Part shown: positions 1 to 8,209 of the stretch, piece by piece | Layout of the letters: each line of letters opens with the position of its first letter | Numbering within the stretch: position 1 is the stretch's first letter | NCBI GenBank assembly: GCA_024636675.1 | Contig: JAGXGM010000036.1 | Location: 1-64,000 of the forward strand | Source of the DNA: Hydrogenophilales bacterium | Lineage (GTDB): Bacteria > Pseudomonadota > Gammaproteobacteria > Burkholderiales > Thiobacillaceae | Direction of reading: 5' to 3' | DNA: 64,000 bases | The notes under the pieces: generated by a model | What the model was told of the DNA's origin: nothing | The model's input: only the letters and a program-made list of their open reading frames with translations | The model's database searches: none | Made by a program: the position numbers and the translations under genes

Positions 1-138
1 ATGCTGTTCGGCCGCGTTCGGCGAACTGAAACCGAAGTGCTGCGCGATCTCCGCCCGCGTGGGCGGCAGGCCGGTGGTCTCGATCCATTCCCGGATGAGG
101 CTGAAGATTTCTTCCTGGCGGCGCGTTAAATCCTGCAT
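1..138 (-). CDS. lexA: LexA repressor, N-terminal part (runs off the window)
   Basis: This is the first 46 codons of the SOS repressor LexA; the rest lies beyond position 1. The translation starts [12 protein letters not shown] and contains [19 protein letters not shown], the winged helix-turn-helix DNA-binding domain of LexA. The self-cleavage and dimerisation domain is not visible. The start ATG at 138 has a good ribosome binding site (GGAGAG) and a consensus SOS box 18 bases upstream, so the gene should be autorepressed as in other proteobacteria. Family identity is secure; only the length cannot be judged. Confidence 0.95.
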   Translation of the reverse strand, partial: MQDLTRRQEEIFSLIREWIETTGLPPTRAEIAQHFGFSSPNAAEQH

Positions 139-155
139 GGGTCACTCTCCGAATA

Positions 156-171
156 CTGTATGCATGTACAG
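156..171. promoter_or_regulatory. SOS box (LexA operator)
   Basis: CTGTATGCATGTACAG matches the proteobacterial LexA operator CTGT-N8-ACAG exactly and is a perfect palindrome, with flanking TA on each side. It sits immediately upstream of the lexA ribosome binding site, the expected place for autoregulation. Confidence 0.93.
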
Positions 172-420
172 TATAAATACGGAATCGAAAAACGCCAATG
201 CGCGATGCATGACCCACGGCCACGATGGGCTGTCCGTACCTTGAGAGTGCTGAAGATGGGTTAAGAACGAGCGGATCGTCTTCGTATTCGCTGCGGGGCA
301 GCCGTACATTCGGGCTTGCCGTCCAGATTGAACGACGACATCGCCGACGTCGGTGGACTTGGCTATATCGGCCCTACGACCCGCGGCAGGTTCACAGAAA
401 CAGCCGCCGCCCCTGCATGT

Positions 421-1833
421 TCAATCCAGTGCCTCGGCCTGGAAGCTGTCGCAGGCACTGAGGCCGGAACGGCTGTCCTGTGATTGCCGGGCTATCTCAC
501 GCAAGGCGGTACGCAGGCCCTCCTCCAGCACCGGGTGGTAGAACGGCATGGCAAGCAGATCATGAACGGTCAGTCCGCGATGAATGGCCAGGGCGAGAAG
601 ATGGGCCAGGTGCTCGGCAGCAGGCGCGCACATTTCAGCCCCCAGAATACGGGCGTCCTTTCGTGCGGCATAGACGCGGAGCACGCCCGTGTTGCGCTGT
701 GCGGTCCGCGCGCGCCCCTGCGAGGCGAAATCGATGCTGCCGATCAGACACTGGGCTGAGTCCAAAGCAGCAAAGCGCTGGCCGATCGCGGCGATCCCCG
801 GGTCGGAGAACACGATGGCCAGGGGCGTGCGGCGCTGAAAGCAGGACGGCGCATCGGCTACGGCATTGACGCCTGCGATGTAGCCCTCGTCGGCCGCCTC
901 ATGCAAGAGACTGACATCAGCATTGACATCGCCGGCGATGAACACCGGCAGATCGCCGATCTGCATCGTGCTGCGGTCGAAAGGCGGCAGACCACGCTCA
1001 TCGAGCGTCACGCCGAGGGTTTCAAGACCGAAATCGCCAAGATTCGGCTTGCGGCCGATGGCGGCAAGCACGCGATCAACCTCGACATTGACCGGGCCGG
1101 CCTGTACGCGCACGCCACTTGTCGTAGCGGACAACTCGACCTCGTGTCCGGTCTGAATGGCAAATTCTGCGCTCAGGGCCTTGCGCGCGGTTTCGGCCAC
1201 GACCGGGTCGGAAATCCCCGCGAGTCCGTCGCTGCTGTTGAATGCATGCACTTCCACCCCGAGGCGCGAGAGGGCCTGAGCCATTTCGATCCCGATGGCG
1301 CCCAGGCCAATGACCGCCATGCGGACCGGCAGTGTTTCCTGCTCGAAGAGCGTATCGGTAGTCAGCAGGCGATCGCCGAGTGCCTGCCAGGGCTGCGGCA
1401 CGACCGGGCTCGAACCCGTGGCAATGACGATGCTGCGGGCGTGGAACACCTGATCGCCCACCGCGACTTCGTTGGGGCTAAGCAGGCGTGCCCGGCCTGG
1501 GATGCTGCGCCCCCCCAGCGCCTCGGTCGATTTGAGCACCCCGCCGACAAAATAGTCGCGCAGCGCACGCACGCGCTGCAGGACCGCCGGGATGTCGATG
1601 CTGAGGTGTTCGCTGCCACGAATGCCGAACGCCTCCGCCCTGTTTCGTGCGTGAAAAGCATTGGCGGCCTCGATCAGCGCCTTGGACGGCATGCAGCCCA
1701 CCCGGGCGCAGGTGGTGCCATAAGGGCCATCGTTGATCAGGACGAAGTCATCGGTTTTCTTTTTAACCTGCCGCACTGCAGCCAGTCCGGCCGAACCGGC
1801 GCCGATGACGATGACATCGAGTTTCGTGGTCAT
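421..1833 (-). CDS. Dihydrolipoamide dehydrogenase-like flavoprotein
   Basis: This 470-residue class I pyridine nucleotide-disulfide oxidoreductase has an FAD-binding GAGSAG motif at residues 11-16, the redox-active disulfide motif CARVGC (Cys42, Cys47), an NAD(P)-binding domain in the middle (VIGLGAIGIE) and a C-terminal dimerisation domain with a His-Glu pair near residue 433 (YHPVLEEGL). These are the parts of a working lipoamide dehydrogenase. No E2 or other 2-oxoacid dehydrogenase gene is nearby, so it could be a stand-alone paralogue or act on another disulfide, such as a thiol or mercury-type substrate. It has a strong ribosome binding site (AGGACAGGT directly before the ATG) and lies 185 bases downstream of the amidohydrolase gene in the same direction. 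Confidence 0.88.
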   Translation of the reverse strand: MTTKLDVIVIGAGSAGLAAVRQVKKKTDDFVLINDGPYGTTCARVGCMPSKALIEAANAFHARNRAEAFGIRGSEHLSIDIPAVLQRVRALRDYFVGGVLKSTEALGGRSIPGRARLLSPNEVAVGDQVFHARSIVIATGSSPVVPQPWQALGDRLLTTDTLFEQETLPVRMAVIGLGAIGIEMAQALSRLGVEVHAFNSSDGLAGISDPVVAETARKALSAEFAIQTGHEVELSATTSGVRVQAGPVNVEVDRVLAAIGRKPNLGDFGLETLGVTLDERGLPPFDRSTMQIGDLPVFIAGDVNADVSLLHEAADEGYIAGVNAVADAPSCFQRRTPLAIVFSDPGIAAIGQRFAALDSAQCLIGSIDFASQGRARTAQRNTGVLRVYAARKDARILGAEMCAPAAEHLAHLLALAIHRGLTVHDLLAMPFYHPVLEEGLRTALREIARQSQDSRSGLSACDSFQAEALD

Positions 1834-2018
1834 ACCTGTCCTGTTCCTCTGTAGTCGAGCTTCGTGTCAGTAAACATCAGCAGCGCTGCCTTGAAGTGAG
1901 AGGGAATCGCGCCGCGCCGGTAGCGCCCGCCGATGAATCCGCCACTCAGCCCCCGAGCAGCGCTGTCACGGCGATTGAAGCTTCGCTGCCTGGCCGATCG
2001 CATACCGGGCACACCGCT

Positions 2019-2717
2019 TTATTGCGCATCCGTGACTTGCCTTTGTGCGCAAGACACCAGTTCACGAAACAATGCCCGCTGCTTTTTCAGGTAGAAGAGA
2101 AACTCAGGGTGCCATTGCACGCCCACCAGAAAGTCCTGGGAAGGGTCTTCGATGGCCTGGACGATACCATCCTGATCCCGTCCGGTGATGATCAAGCCGT
2201 CGCCAACACGATCAATAGCCTGATTGTGCAGGCTGTTGATGCGGGAGCGCTCAGTCCCAAAGAGGGTCGCCAACAGGCTGTTCCGGGTTTCCGGCGCATC
2301 CGCGATGCACAGGGTCTTGAGCGGGAATACTGTCCACCGGTTGGAAGTTCTCTGGCGCCGCGATCGTAGCTCCTGATATAACGTGCCACCACGACGGACA
2401 TTCAGCAATTGGGCCCCCCGGCAGATGCCGAGCAGGGGAAGCCCCCGTGCGAGTGCGTCATCAATGACAGCGGTTTCCAGGGTGTCCCGTTCGGTATCGT
2501 AGTTGGGTTCGACTTCGGGTTCCGCGGCATAGAGCACCGGCTCGACATCGTGGCCACCGGTCACCACGACGCCATCATACTTATCGCCCCGGGCTTGATC
2601 GCCCGGCCGTAATTGTAATGGGCGTCCACCATACAAACGGATGGCCAAAGCCACCAGCATACGGGGGCCAAAAGCGCCGCGTGTCGGCCCCGTTATGGCG
2701 ATTACCGGCCGAGCCAT
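2019..2717 (-). CDS. Class I glutamine amidotransferase-fold hydrolase (peptidase C26 type)
   Basis: This 232-residue protein belongs to the PuuD-like gamma-glutamyl hydrolase family. It has the nucleophile elbow LLGICRGAQ (Cys99) and the His-Glu pair VQWHPEF (His203, Glu205), so the catalytic triad is intact. Family members hydrolyse gamma-glutamyl amides. I chose the start MARPVIAIT because GTGGAGG lies just before it; an in-frame ATG eight codons earlier is possible. The start overlaps the end of the amidoligase gene, so the two are probably translationally coupled. The pairing of a ligase that forms amide bonds with a hydrolase that can cut gamma-glutamyl bonds suggests one pathway; the substrate is unknown. 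Confidence 0.85.
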   Translation of the reverse strand: MARPVIAITGPTRGAFGPRMLVALAIRLYGGRPLQLRPGDQARGDKYDGVVVTGGHDVEPVLYAAEPEVEPNYDTERDTLETAVIDDALARGLPLLGICRGAQLLNVRRGGTLYQELRSRRQRTSNRWTVFPLKTLCIADAPETRNSLLATLFGTERSRINSLHNQAIDRVGDGLIITGRDQDGIVQAIEDPSQDFLVGVQWHPEFLFYLKKQRALFRELVSCAQRQVTDAQ

Positions 2718-3703
2718 TCTGCCTCCACGACCATGGCCCATTTACCGAACAGTCGCTTGAGCGGGCTGCCAAGAAAGGTGAGATAAGCTTCGCAGCAGGC
2801 TTGCAGACGGTCTTCATCAGCAGCCAGGCGCTCGACCTCGACCCAGTCGTTCCAGGCCTCGTAAAGTCCCCAGTCGGCCTTGTCGATTTTGCAATCAGGC
2901 AGGCGGTAATGGAAGGTTGGCCGGGCCTTGATCAATGTGTCATCTACCGTGGCGCGGACCCGTTCCTCATCCAGGAACGTGAACAGTGGCAACATGTCGA
3001 GCGCGCGATTGCGGGTTGGATTGTCGGCGAGATAGTCGTCAATCAACGTTGCAAGATCGGGCCAGTAATCCGCTGCAAGGAGCTTCTTCACGTAGTCAGT
3101 CGGGAAGGGAGCGACATAGCGGGTCGCCCGGCGTGAGAGATCGATGTCGGCACGCACGAACAGCCAGTCATACAGACACATAAATGCCTTGAGGCAGGCG
3201 GTGATCATCCTGGCCTCATGACTTGGCAGTTCGGGGTTGAGTTGCATGCCGAAGGCATTGATGGCGCTGTCCGAGGTGCCCTTTGCGCCTGCTTCACGCA
3301 GGTGGGTAATCAGAGCTTCGATCTCCTCCAGCCGGTCCAGAGGCAACGGTGGAGAAATGATCTCCAGCGGGACGAGACTCTCGGCGGCCCAGGCAAGCGC
3401 TTCTTCAGCGGACTTGTTCATCTGGTCGGCAAGCGTCTTGTTCCCCCACTCCTTGCGGCCGAGCTTCTTGAGCAGGTCATAGTCCAGTTCGACCACCCAG
3501 TCACCCGCCGGGTCACCCGGCAAGCGGCGCTCGTAACGGCCGCCGTCCGAAACAATATCGAGGTCGAGAAAACTGGCCACCCGTTCGGTCAGTGTATCGA
3601 GATCGAGCCCACTCATTTCGAGTTCAATGCCCACGCGCCGGGGGTTGCCCTGGGCGTTTTCCCGCCAGGGCGGTTGTTTCAGCGAAGGGTTTGTCGATGG
3701 CAT
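2702..3703 (-). CDS. Putative amidoligase (COOH-NH2 ligase of the glutamine synthetase-like fold)
   Basis: The 333-residue protein has the N-terminal signature VGIELEMSG typical of the Amidoligase_2 family, which shares the glutamine-synthetase fold and is predicted to join a carboxylate and an amine using ATP. The GIELE strand would supply metal-binding acidic residues. No signal peptide or membrane segment is seen, so it should be cytoplasmic. It is followed, with overlap, by the C26-type hydrolase and preceded, 16 bases away, by a gamma-glutamylcyclotransferase-like gene. This set of neighbours fits predicted peptide or gamma-glutamyl amide metabolism. Domain identity is inferred from the N-terminal motif and the neighbourhood; no biochemical function is assigned. 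Confidence 0.75.
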   Translation of the reverse strand: MPSTNPSLKQPPWRENAQGNPRRVGIELEMSGLDLDTLTERVASFLDLDIVSDGGRYERRLPGDPAGDWVVELDYDLLKKLGRKEWGNKTLADQMNKSAEEALAWAAESLVPLEIISPPLPLDRLEEIEALITHLREAGAKGTSDSAINAFGMQLNPELPSHEARMITACLKAFMCLYDWLFVRADIDLSRRATRYVAPFPTDYVKKLLAADYWPDLATLIDDYLADNPTRNRALDMLPLFTFLDEERVRATVDDTLIKARPTFHYRLPDCKIDKADWGLYEAWNDWVEVERLAADEDRLQACCEAYLTFLGSPLKRLFGKWAMVVEAEWLGR

Positions 3704-3719
3704 CTGTGCTACGGCTCCG

Positions 3720-4154
3720 TTAGGTTCTGTTGTCGTCCAGTCGCTGGTAGACCCAGGCCTTCTGACCCGACTCCAGTGTCAGCATGCTGCGTTGGTAGCG
3801 TATGCCCAGGCGCTCATAGCGATCGATCCGGCGCAGTTCTTCGGCGTCGACCACAAAGACCTCTCCCGGGGTGCGTGCCCTTGGCCGCGGCACCAGGCCC
3901 AGACCCTGCTTCTCAAAACCTGGCAGCGTCGCCGGCTGTGCGGGGGGAGACCGGCCGATGACCAGCCAGCGCACGACAGGCTCACGCAGCGTGCCATAGG
4001 CAAACACCCGGTGCACCGTCCCTGACTCGATCGGGGATAGTCCCGGGGGCGGCACATATCCCCAGGGACTGAACAGACTGAACCACAGCCAGGCGATCAG
4101 GACGACAACGCCCATCCCGACGGCTATAGCGATGCTCGGCAGCCACCGCCTCAT
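3720..4154 (-). CDS. Membrane-anchored gamma-glutamylcyclotransferase-like protein
   Basis: The 144-residue protein has one N-terminal hydrophobic helix (about residues 8-30, preceded by two arginines) followed by a GGCT/AIG2-like domain starting at VFAYGTLREP and running through EVFVVDAEELRRIDRYE. GGCT enzymes release 5-oxoproline from gamma-glutamyl compounds. The positive-inside rule would place the domain outside the cytoplasmic membrane, unlike typical soluble GGCTs. Its start ATG overlaps the stop of the small upstream gene (ATGA), and the amidoligase follows after 16 bases. The catalytic glutamate cannot be assigned with certainty from sequence alone. Confidence 0.75.
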   Translation of the reverse strand: MRRWLPSIAIAVGMGVVVLIAWLWFSLFSPWGYVPPPGLSPIESGTVHRVFAYGTLREPVVRWLVIGRSPPAQPATLPGFEKQGLGLVPRPRARTPGEVFVVDAEELRRIDRYERLGIRYQRSMLTLESGQKAWVYQRLDDNRT

Positions 4155-4354
4155 CCGGTATGCCCCACGTACTGTGTCGGCTCCAGACAGGAATGGCGCT
4201 GCACCATCATCACCCGCACGGGCAGAATCAGAATCAGACCCGTCCAGAAGGCCTTGGCCCCGGTCGTGGCGCTGCTTTGAAAGGTCTGGATGATGGCCCG
4301 GACATTCGCCACCAGGACGACAGGACCAGGGAATCCCTGTACTTCTGTTTTCAC
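4151..4354 (-). CDS. Small membrane protein resembling PLDc_N domains, C-terminus unusual
   Basis: This 67-residue ORF begins MKTEVQGFPGPVVLVANVRA and continues with QTFQSSATTGAKAFWTGLIL. The two hydrophobic stretches and the intervening QSSATTGAK segment resemble the small phospholipase D-nuclease N-terminal (PLDc_N) membrane proteins. In those the second helix normally continues as LPVLG and ends in a short GPR-type tail. Here the sequence after LPV turns polar (VRVMMVQRHS), so the C-terminus may have been altered by mutation. The stop overlaps the GGCT start (ATGA), suggesting translational coupling. Family assignment is from remembered similarity and is moderate. Confidence 0.5.
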   Translation of the reverse strand: MKTEVQGFPGPVVLVANVRAIIQTFQSSATTGAKAFWTGLILILPVRVMMVQRHSCLEPTQYVGHTG

Positions 4355-4375
4355 GTTTTAATCCTTCGGGTAATT

Positions 4376-5584
4376 TCAGTCTAGATGCTTCATGACCTTG
4401 GGTGCTGCGATGCCGTGCAGGACGACCGAAAGCACGATGATCATCGCGGCCAGGGCCCAGAGCTCGCGCGCGACAGTCTCATCAATCACGCTGTAGCTGA
4501 GCCCGTAGGCGAGGTAATAAACCGTGCCGATGCCGCGTATCCCCAGGGCGGAAATCGACAGGCGCTGCGCCATGGGCAGCCCGCTGCGCCACAGACCGAT
4601 CATGCCGGCAAGCGGCCGGATGACCAGCAGCAGCAGGAGTGCAAGCGCGACCTGTTGCCATCCGATATCGGCGAACAGGCCTTGCGTCACGGCGATGCCC
4701 AATGCAAGGAGCAGGATGACCAGGAACAGGTACTCCAGCTGCTCGGAGAAGTCGTGCAGGGCGTGGTGATACGTATGGTTTTTCTCGAAGCGCCGGAAAG
4801 TCAGCGCGGCGACGAAAACCGCGATGAACCCATAGCCATGGGCCAGTTCAGCCGAACCGTAGGCAACGAGGGTAAGCGCCAGCGCTACAAAGCCGCCGCT
4901 GACCACATCCGGCGGGCTCAGGCGGAAGACCAGCCAGGCCACCACCCAACCGATCAGCAGGCCAACACCTGTCCCGGCTGCGATTTTCCAGACCACACTC
5001 ACGGTAAACCAGTCGAGCATGCCATTCATGGCGAACCCGGTGACAGACAGCACGATCGCGAGATGGACGAAGGGAAAGGCCAGCCCGTCGTTCAGGCCGG
5101 CCTCGCTGGTCAGGGCGAAGCGGACCTCGGGCTCCTTGCCCGACTGGCCTGGCGGGCCGACCTGTACGCTGGCTGCGAGCACCGGGTCGGTGGGGGCCGT
5201 AACCGCCCCGAGCAGCACCGCCGCAGCAAGTGGCAGGCCGGCCAGCCAGATACCGCCCACAGCCATCGCGGCGATACACAATGGCATGGTTACCGCGAGC
5301 AGGCGCCAGGTGCTGGCCCAGGATCGCCAGCCCAATGGCCGATCCAGTTTCAGGCCCGCGCCCATCAGGGAGATGATTACCGCCATCTCGCTCAATCGCT
5401 CGATCAGGGTGCCGTCGTCGATCGGATCGATGCGCGGAATGTCGGCCCACAAAAAGGGCAAAAGCATGCCGCCACCCAGATAGAGCATCGGCATCGATAC
5501 CGGTGTCCGGCGCAGAAATCGCGGCAGGATAGCCCCCGCCAACAGGCCGACGCCGAAGAGCAGCAGCGTCAGGTTATAGGTCAT
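4376..5584 (-). CDS. CPA-family Na+/H+ antiporter
   Basis: This protein of about 402 residues is rich in membrane helices (roughly 11-12). It carries the CPA1-type core motifs TAPTDPVLA and SEAGLNDGLAFP, the acidic residues that bind and exchange cations in NhaP-like antiporters. The likely role is sodium or potassium/proton exchange at the cytoplasmic membrane. I chose the ATG at 5584 because the hydrophobic first helix starts there; upstream in-frame ATGs exist up to 5704. It lies 21 bases before the PLDc_N-like gene in the same direction. There is no C-terminal TrkA or USP domain. Confidence 0.87.
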   Translation of the reverse strand: MTYNLTLLLFGVGLLAGAILPRFLRRTPVSMPMLYLGGGMLLPFLWADIPRIDPIDDGTLIERLSEMAVIISLMGAGLKLDRPLGWRSWASTWRLLAVTMPLCIAAMAVGGIWLAGLPLAAAVLLGAVTAPTDPVLAASVQVGPPGQSGKEPEVRFALTSEAGLNDGLAFPFVHLAIVLSVTGFAMNGMLDWFTVSVVWKIAAGTGVGLLIGWVVAWLVFRLSPPDVVSGGFVALALTLVAYGSAELAHGYGFIAVFVAALTFRRFEKNHTYHHALHDFSEQLEYLFLVILLLALGIAVTQGLFADIGWQQVALALLLLLVIRPLAGMIGLWRSGLPMAQRLSISALGIRGIGTVYYLAYGLSYSVIDETVARELWALAAMIIVLSVVLHGIAAPKVMKHLD

Positions 5585-5715
5585 CGGCGACACCGCGTCT
5601 CTCGCCATGCAGTGCGTAGAAAGCACCCGCGTGGTGGGCCAGGAAAAGGTTGCGCCCATTGCCGGTAACGGTGGTGACATGGCTGGGGCTGAGCGTGTCA
5701 GCATTCAGGACAGAG

Positions 5716-5925
5716 TCAGGCATAGGGGGGTGGGGGTTTCCGGCCGGGGGGCGGCTCCACAGGCGGGCGCCCCGGATCGGGAGGGTCTCCAGGGACGGGC
5801 TCGCCCGGTGGAATGGGCGGGATGGGGGGTGTTCCCGGCGGAGCCGGCGGCTTGGGCGGTATCACCGGCGGACGTTCCGGTTGCGGCGGCTCCTTGATCG
5901 GCGGCGTGGTGGGCGGATTTTGCAT
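5716..5925 (-). CDS. Proline-rich small protein of unknown function
   Basis: A 69-residue peptide starting MQNPPTTPPIKEPPQ and consisting almost wholly of proline with Gly, Glu and Lys (PPIPPIPPGEPVPGDPP). I chose this start because AGGAGAG lies about ten bases before it; the frame stays open further upstream but that part looks non-coding. There is no signal peptide and no membrane segment. The composition predicts an extended polyproline-type peptide. It stands first in a same-direction run ahead of the antiporter. No function can be given. Confidence 0.55.
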   Translation of the reverse strand: MQNPPTTPPIKEPPQPERPPVIPPKPPAPPGTPPIPPIPPGEPVPGDPPDPGRPPVEPPPGRKPPPPYA

Positions 5926-6238
5926 GGCGTACGCTCTCCTGAATGATGGACAAAGGCAGTGCTTGTGTGTCGAGACCTTCTGTTTCCAACGGTTTGTTAT
6001 CAACTGACGTTGTGGTGGCGGCGGGGTATCGTTTTTCCTCGATGTGGCGGTGCTTGATCTGCTTGGTCTCCAGGTCCCAGGCTGAATTTGCGGCGTCAGC
6101 CCCATGAAGCCCGAGGCTGAATTCTCGGACAAGTCTATATTGTAGAAACCACCCTGCCACTATCCACTGACGCTTGCGAACCCAGCCAGCGCACACGTGC
6201 ACAAGGGGGCATCACATTACGGCCCTGGAGGACCTCTG
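5926..6238. other. Divergent intergenic region before glgB
   Basis: This 313-base stretch lies between the proline-rich gene (minus) and glgB (plus) and must hold both promoters. I see a short direct repeat (AGGCTGAATT at about 6091 and 6115) and the AT-rich element CTATATTG near 6135, which could be a -10 region for glgB. A GGAGGA ribosome binding site is present at 6227. No terminator or RNA gene is evident. Confidence 0.5.
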
Positions 6239-8209
6239 ATGACAGACATTGCCATGCAGCACATCGACAATCCGATCGCCAGTACCAACCAGAATAGCTA
6301 CCCGCTCACCGAGCACGACATATTCCTGTTCAGGGAAGGAACCCATACGCGCCTCGCACAAAAAATGGGCAGCCATTCCGCGACCCGGGAGGGTCGCAAT
6401 GGCGTGCACTTCGCGGTGTGGGCGCCGAATGCCTCGGCCGTGTCGGTCATCGGCGATTTCAACGGCTGGCGCAATACCGACAATCCGATGAACCCGCGGC
6501 GCGATGGCTCCGGCATCTGGGAAGGCTTCGTACCGGACATCGGCAGCGGCGAGTGCTACAAATATCACATCGTTTCCCACGACCAGCGTTTTCGGGTCGA
6601 CAAGGCCGATCCCTATGGCAAGTTCAGCGAGCCCCCTCCCCGCACCGGTTCCCGTGTCTGGGATATGGCATACACCTGGAACGACGAGGAATGGATGTCG
6701 CGGCGGCAGGCAGCGAACGCGCTCGATGCGCCGATGTCGATCTACGAAGTGCATCTGGGTTCGTGGCGCCGCGTGCCCGAGGACGGCAATCGCTCGCTCA
6801 GCTATCTCGAAATTGCGCCGCTGCTGACGGACTATGTGCGGGCACAGGGCTTCACGCATGTCGAACTGATGCCGGTAACGGAACATCCCTTCTTTGGTTC
6901 CTGGGGCTACCAGACTACCGGCTACTTTGCCCCGACCGCGCGCCAGGGTACGCCGCAGGATTTGATGGTCTTGATCGATCACCTGCATCAGGCAGGCATC
7001 GGCGTGATACTCGACTGGGTGCCGTCGCATTTTCCCAGCGACGAGCACGGCCTTGCCTACTTCGATGGCACCTACCTGTTCGAGCATTCCGATCCGCGGC
7101 AGGGCTACCATCCCGAATGGAACAGCGCCATCTTCAATTACGACCGCAACGAAGTGCGCGCCTTCCTCCTTTCCAGCGCCCTGTTCTGGCTCGAAACCTA
7201 CCATATCGATGGCTTGCGGGTCGACGGTGTCGCCTCGATGCTTTATCTCGACTACGGGCGCAAGGCAGGCGAGTGGATACCCAACATCCATGGCGGCCGC
7301 GAAAATCTTGCAGCCATGCATTTTTTGCGCATGCTCAATGAGGCGGTGTATCGCGATCACCCGGACATCCTCACCATCGCCGAGGAATCCACCGCCTGGC
7401 CGATGGTGTCGCGCCCCACCTATACCGGTGGGCTGGGCTTCGGCATGAAGTGGAACATGGGCTGGATGCACGACACCCTGAAGTACTTCCAGCAGGACCC
7501 GGTGCACCGCAAGTTTCACCACGAAAAGCTCACCTTCAGCATCTGGTATGCCTTTACCGAGAATTTCGTCCTGCCGCTGTCGCACGACGAAGTGGTGCAT
7601 GGCAAGAGCGCGCTCATCGGCAAGATGCCGGGGGATGAATGGCAGCAGTTTGCCAACCTGCGATTGCTCTATGGCTATATGTGGGGCCATCCGGGCAAGA
7701 AACTTCTGTTCATGGGCGGCGAATTCGGACAGAAGCGCGAATGGCAGCATGACGAAAGCCTGGAATGGCATGTGCTCCAATATCCGCTGCATGCCGGCCT
7801 GCAACGCTGGATGAGCGACCTCAACCATTGCTACCGGGCTGAAGGGGCGCTCTATCAGAAAGACTTTTCAGAGGACGGTTTCAGCTGGGTGGATTTCCAT
7901 GACTGGGAAGAAAGCGTGGTCAGCTTCCTGCGTCATGGCGACCAGCCCGGGGACAGCGTGCTGGTGGTGTGCAACTACACGCCGGTGACACGACAAAACT
8001 ACATCGTCGGCGTGCCGCATGGCGGCTACTGGAAAGAGATTCTCAACAGCGACGCACCGCTCTACGGCGGCAGCGGCGTCGGCAATCTGGGCGGCGTCGA
8101 GGCGTCGCCGGTGGCGTCGCAAGGCTACTTCAATTCCCTTGCGCTGACGCTTCCGCCGCTGGGCGTGGTGTATCTGAAACAGATGCCCGGTAATGGAGAA
8201 GCGCCATGA
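6239..8209 (+). CDS. glgB: 1,4-alpha-glucan branching enzyme
   Basis: GlgB makes alpha-1,6 branches in glycogen-type glucans. The 656-residue protein has an N-terminal CBM48 domain ([19 protein letters not shown]) and a GH13 barrel with the nucleophile in GLRVDGVAS (Asp329), the general acid region TIAEEST and the transition-state stabiliser in [10 protein letters not shown]. It is shorter than the roughly 730-residue E. coli enzyme because it lacks the extra N-terminal module. The ATG at 6239 follows GGAGGA; an ATG 14 codons upstream is less likely. Its stop overlaps the glgE start (ATGA), placing it in the GlgE pathway operon, where it branches the linear maltosyl chains made by GlgE. Confidence 0.96.
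   Translation: MTDIAMQHIDNPIASTNQNSYPLTEHDIFLFREGTHTRLAQKMGSHSATREGRNGVHFAVWAPNASAVSVIGDFNGWRNTDNPMNPRRDGSGIWEGFVPDIGSGECYKYHIVSHDQRFRVDKADPYGKFSEPPPRTGSRVWDMAYTWNDEEWMSRRQAANALDAPMSIYEVHLGSWRRVPEDGNRSLSYLEIAPLLTDYVRAQGFTHVELMPVTEHPFFGSWGYQTTGYFAPTARQGTPQDLMVLIDHLHQAGIGVILDWVPSHFPSDEHGLAYFDGTYLFEHSDPRQGYHPEWNSAIFNYDRNEVRAFLLSSALFWLETYHIDGLRVDGVASMLYLDYGRKAGEWIPNIHGGRENLAAMHFLRMLNEAVYRDHPDILTIAEESTAWPMVSRPTYTGGLGFGMKWNMGWMHDTLKYFQQDPVHRKFHHEKLTFSIWYAFTENFVLPLSHDEVVHGKSALIGKMPGDEWQQFANLRLLYGYMWGHPGKKLLFMGGEFGQKREWQHDESLEWHVLQYPLHAGLQRWMSDLNHCYRAEGALYQKDFSEDGFSWVDFHDWEESVVSFLRHGDQPGDSVLVVCNYTPVTRQNYIVGVPHGGYWKEILNSDAPLYGGSGVGNLGGVEASPVASQGYFNSLALTLPPLGVVYLKQMPGNGEAP

Noticed and set aside
4385-5668. 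427-codon open frame on the plus strand opposite the antiporter gene
   Set aside because: It is the antisense frame of a gene with clear CPA motifs; composition is rich in His, Gln and Arg without any domain, and there is no ribosome binding site.
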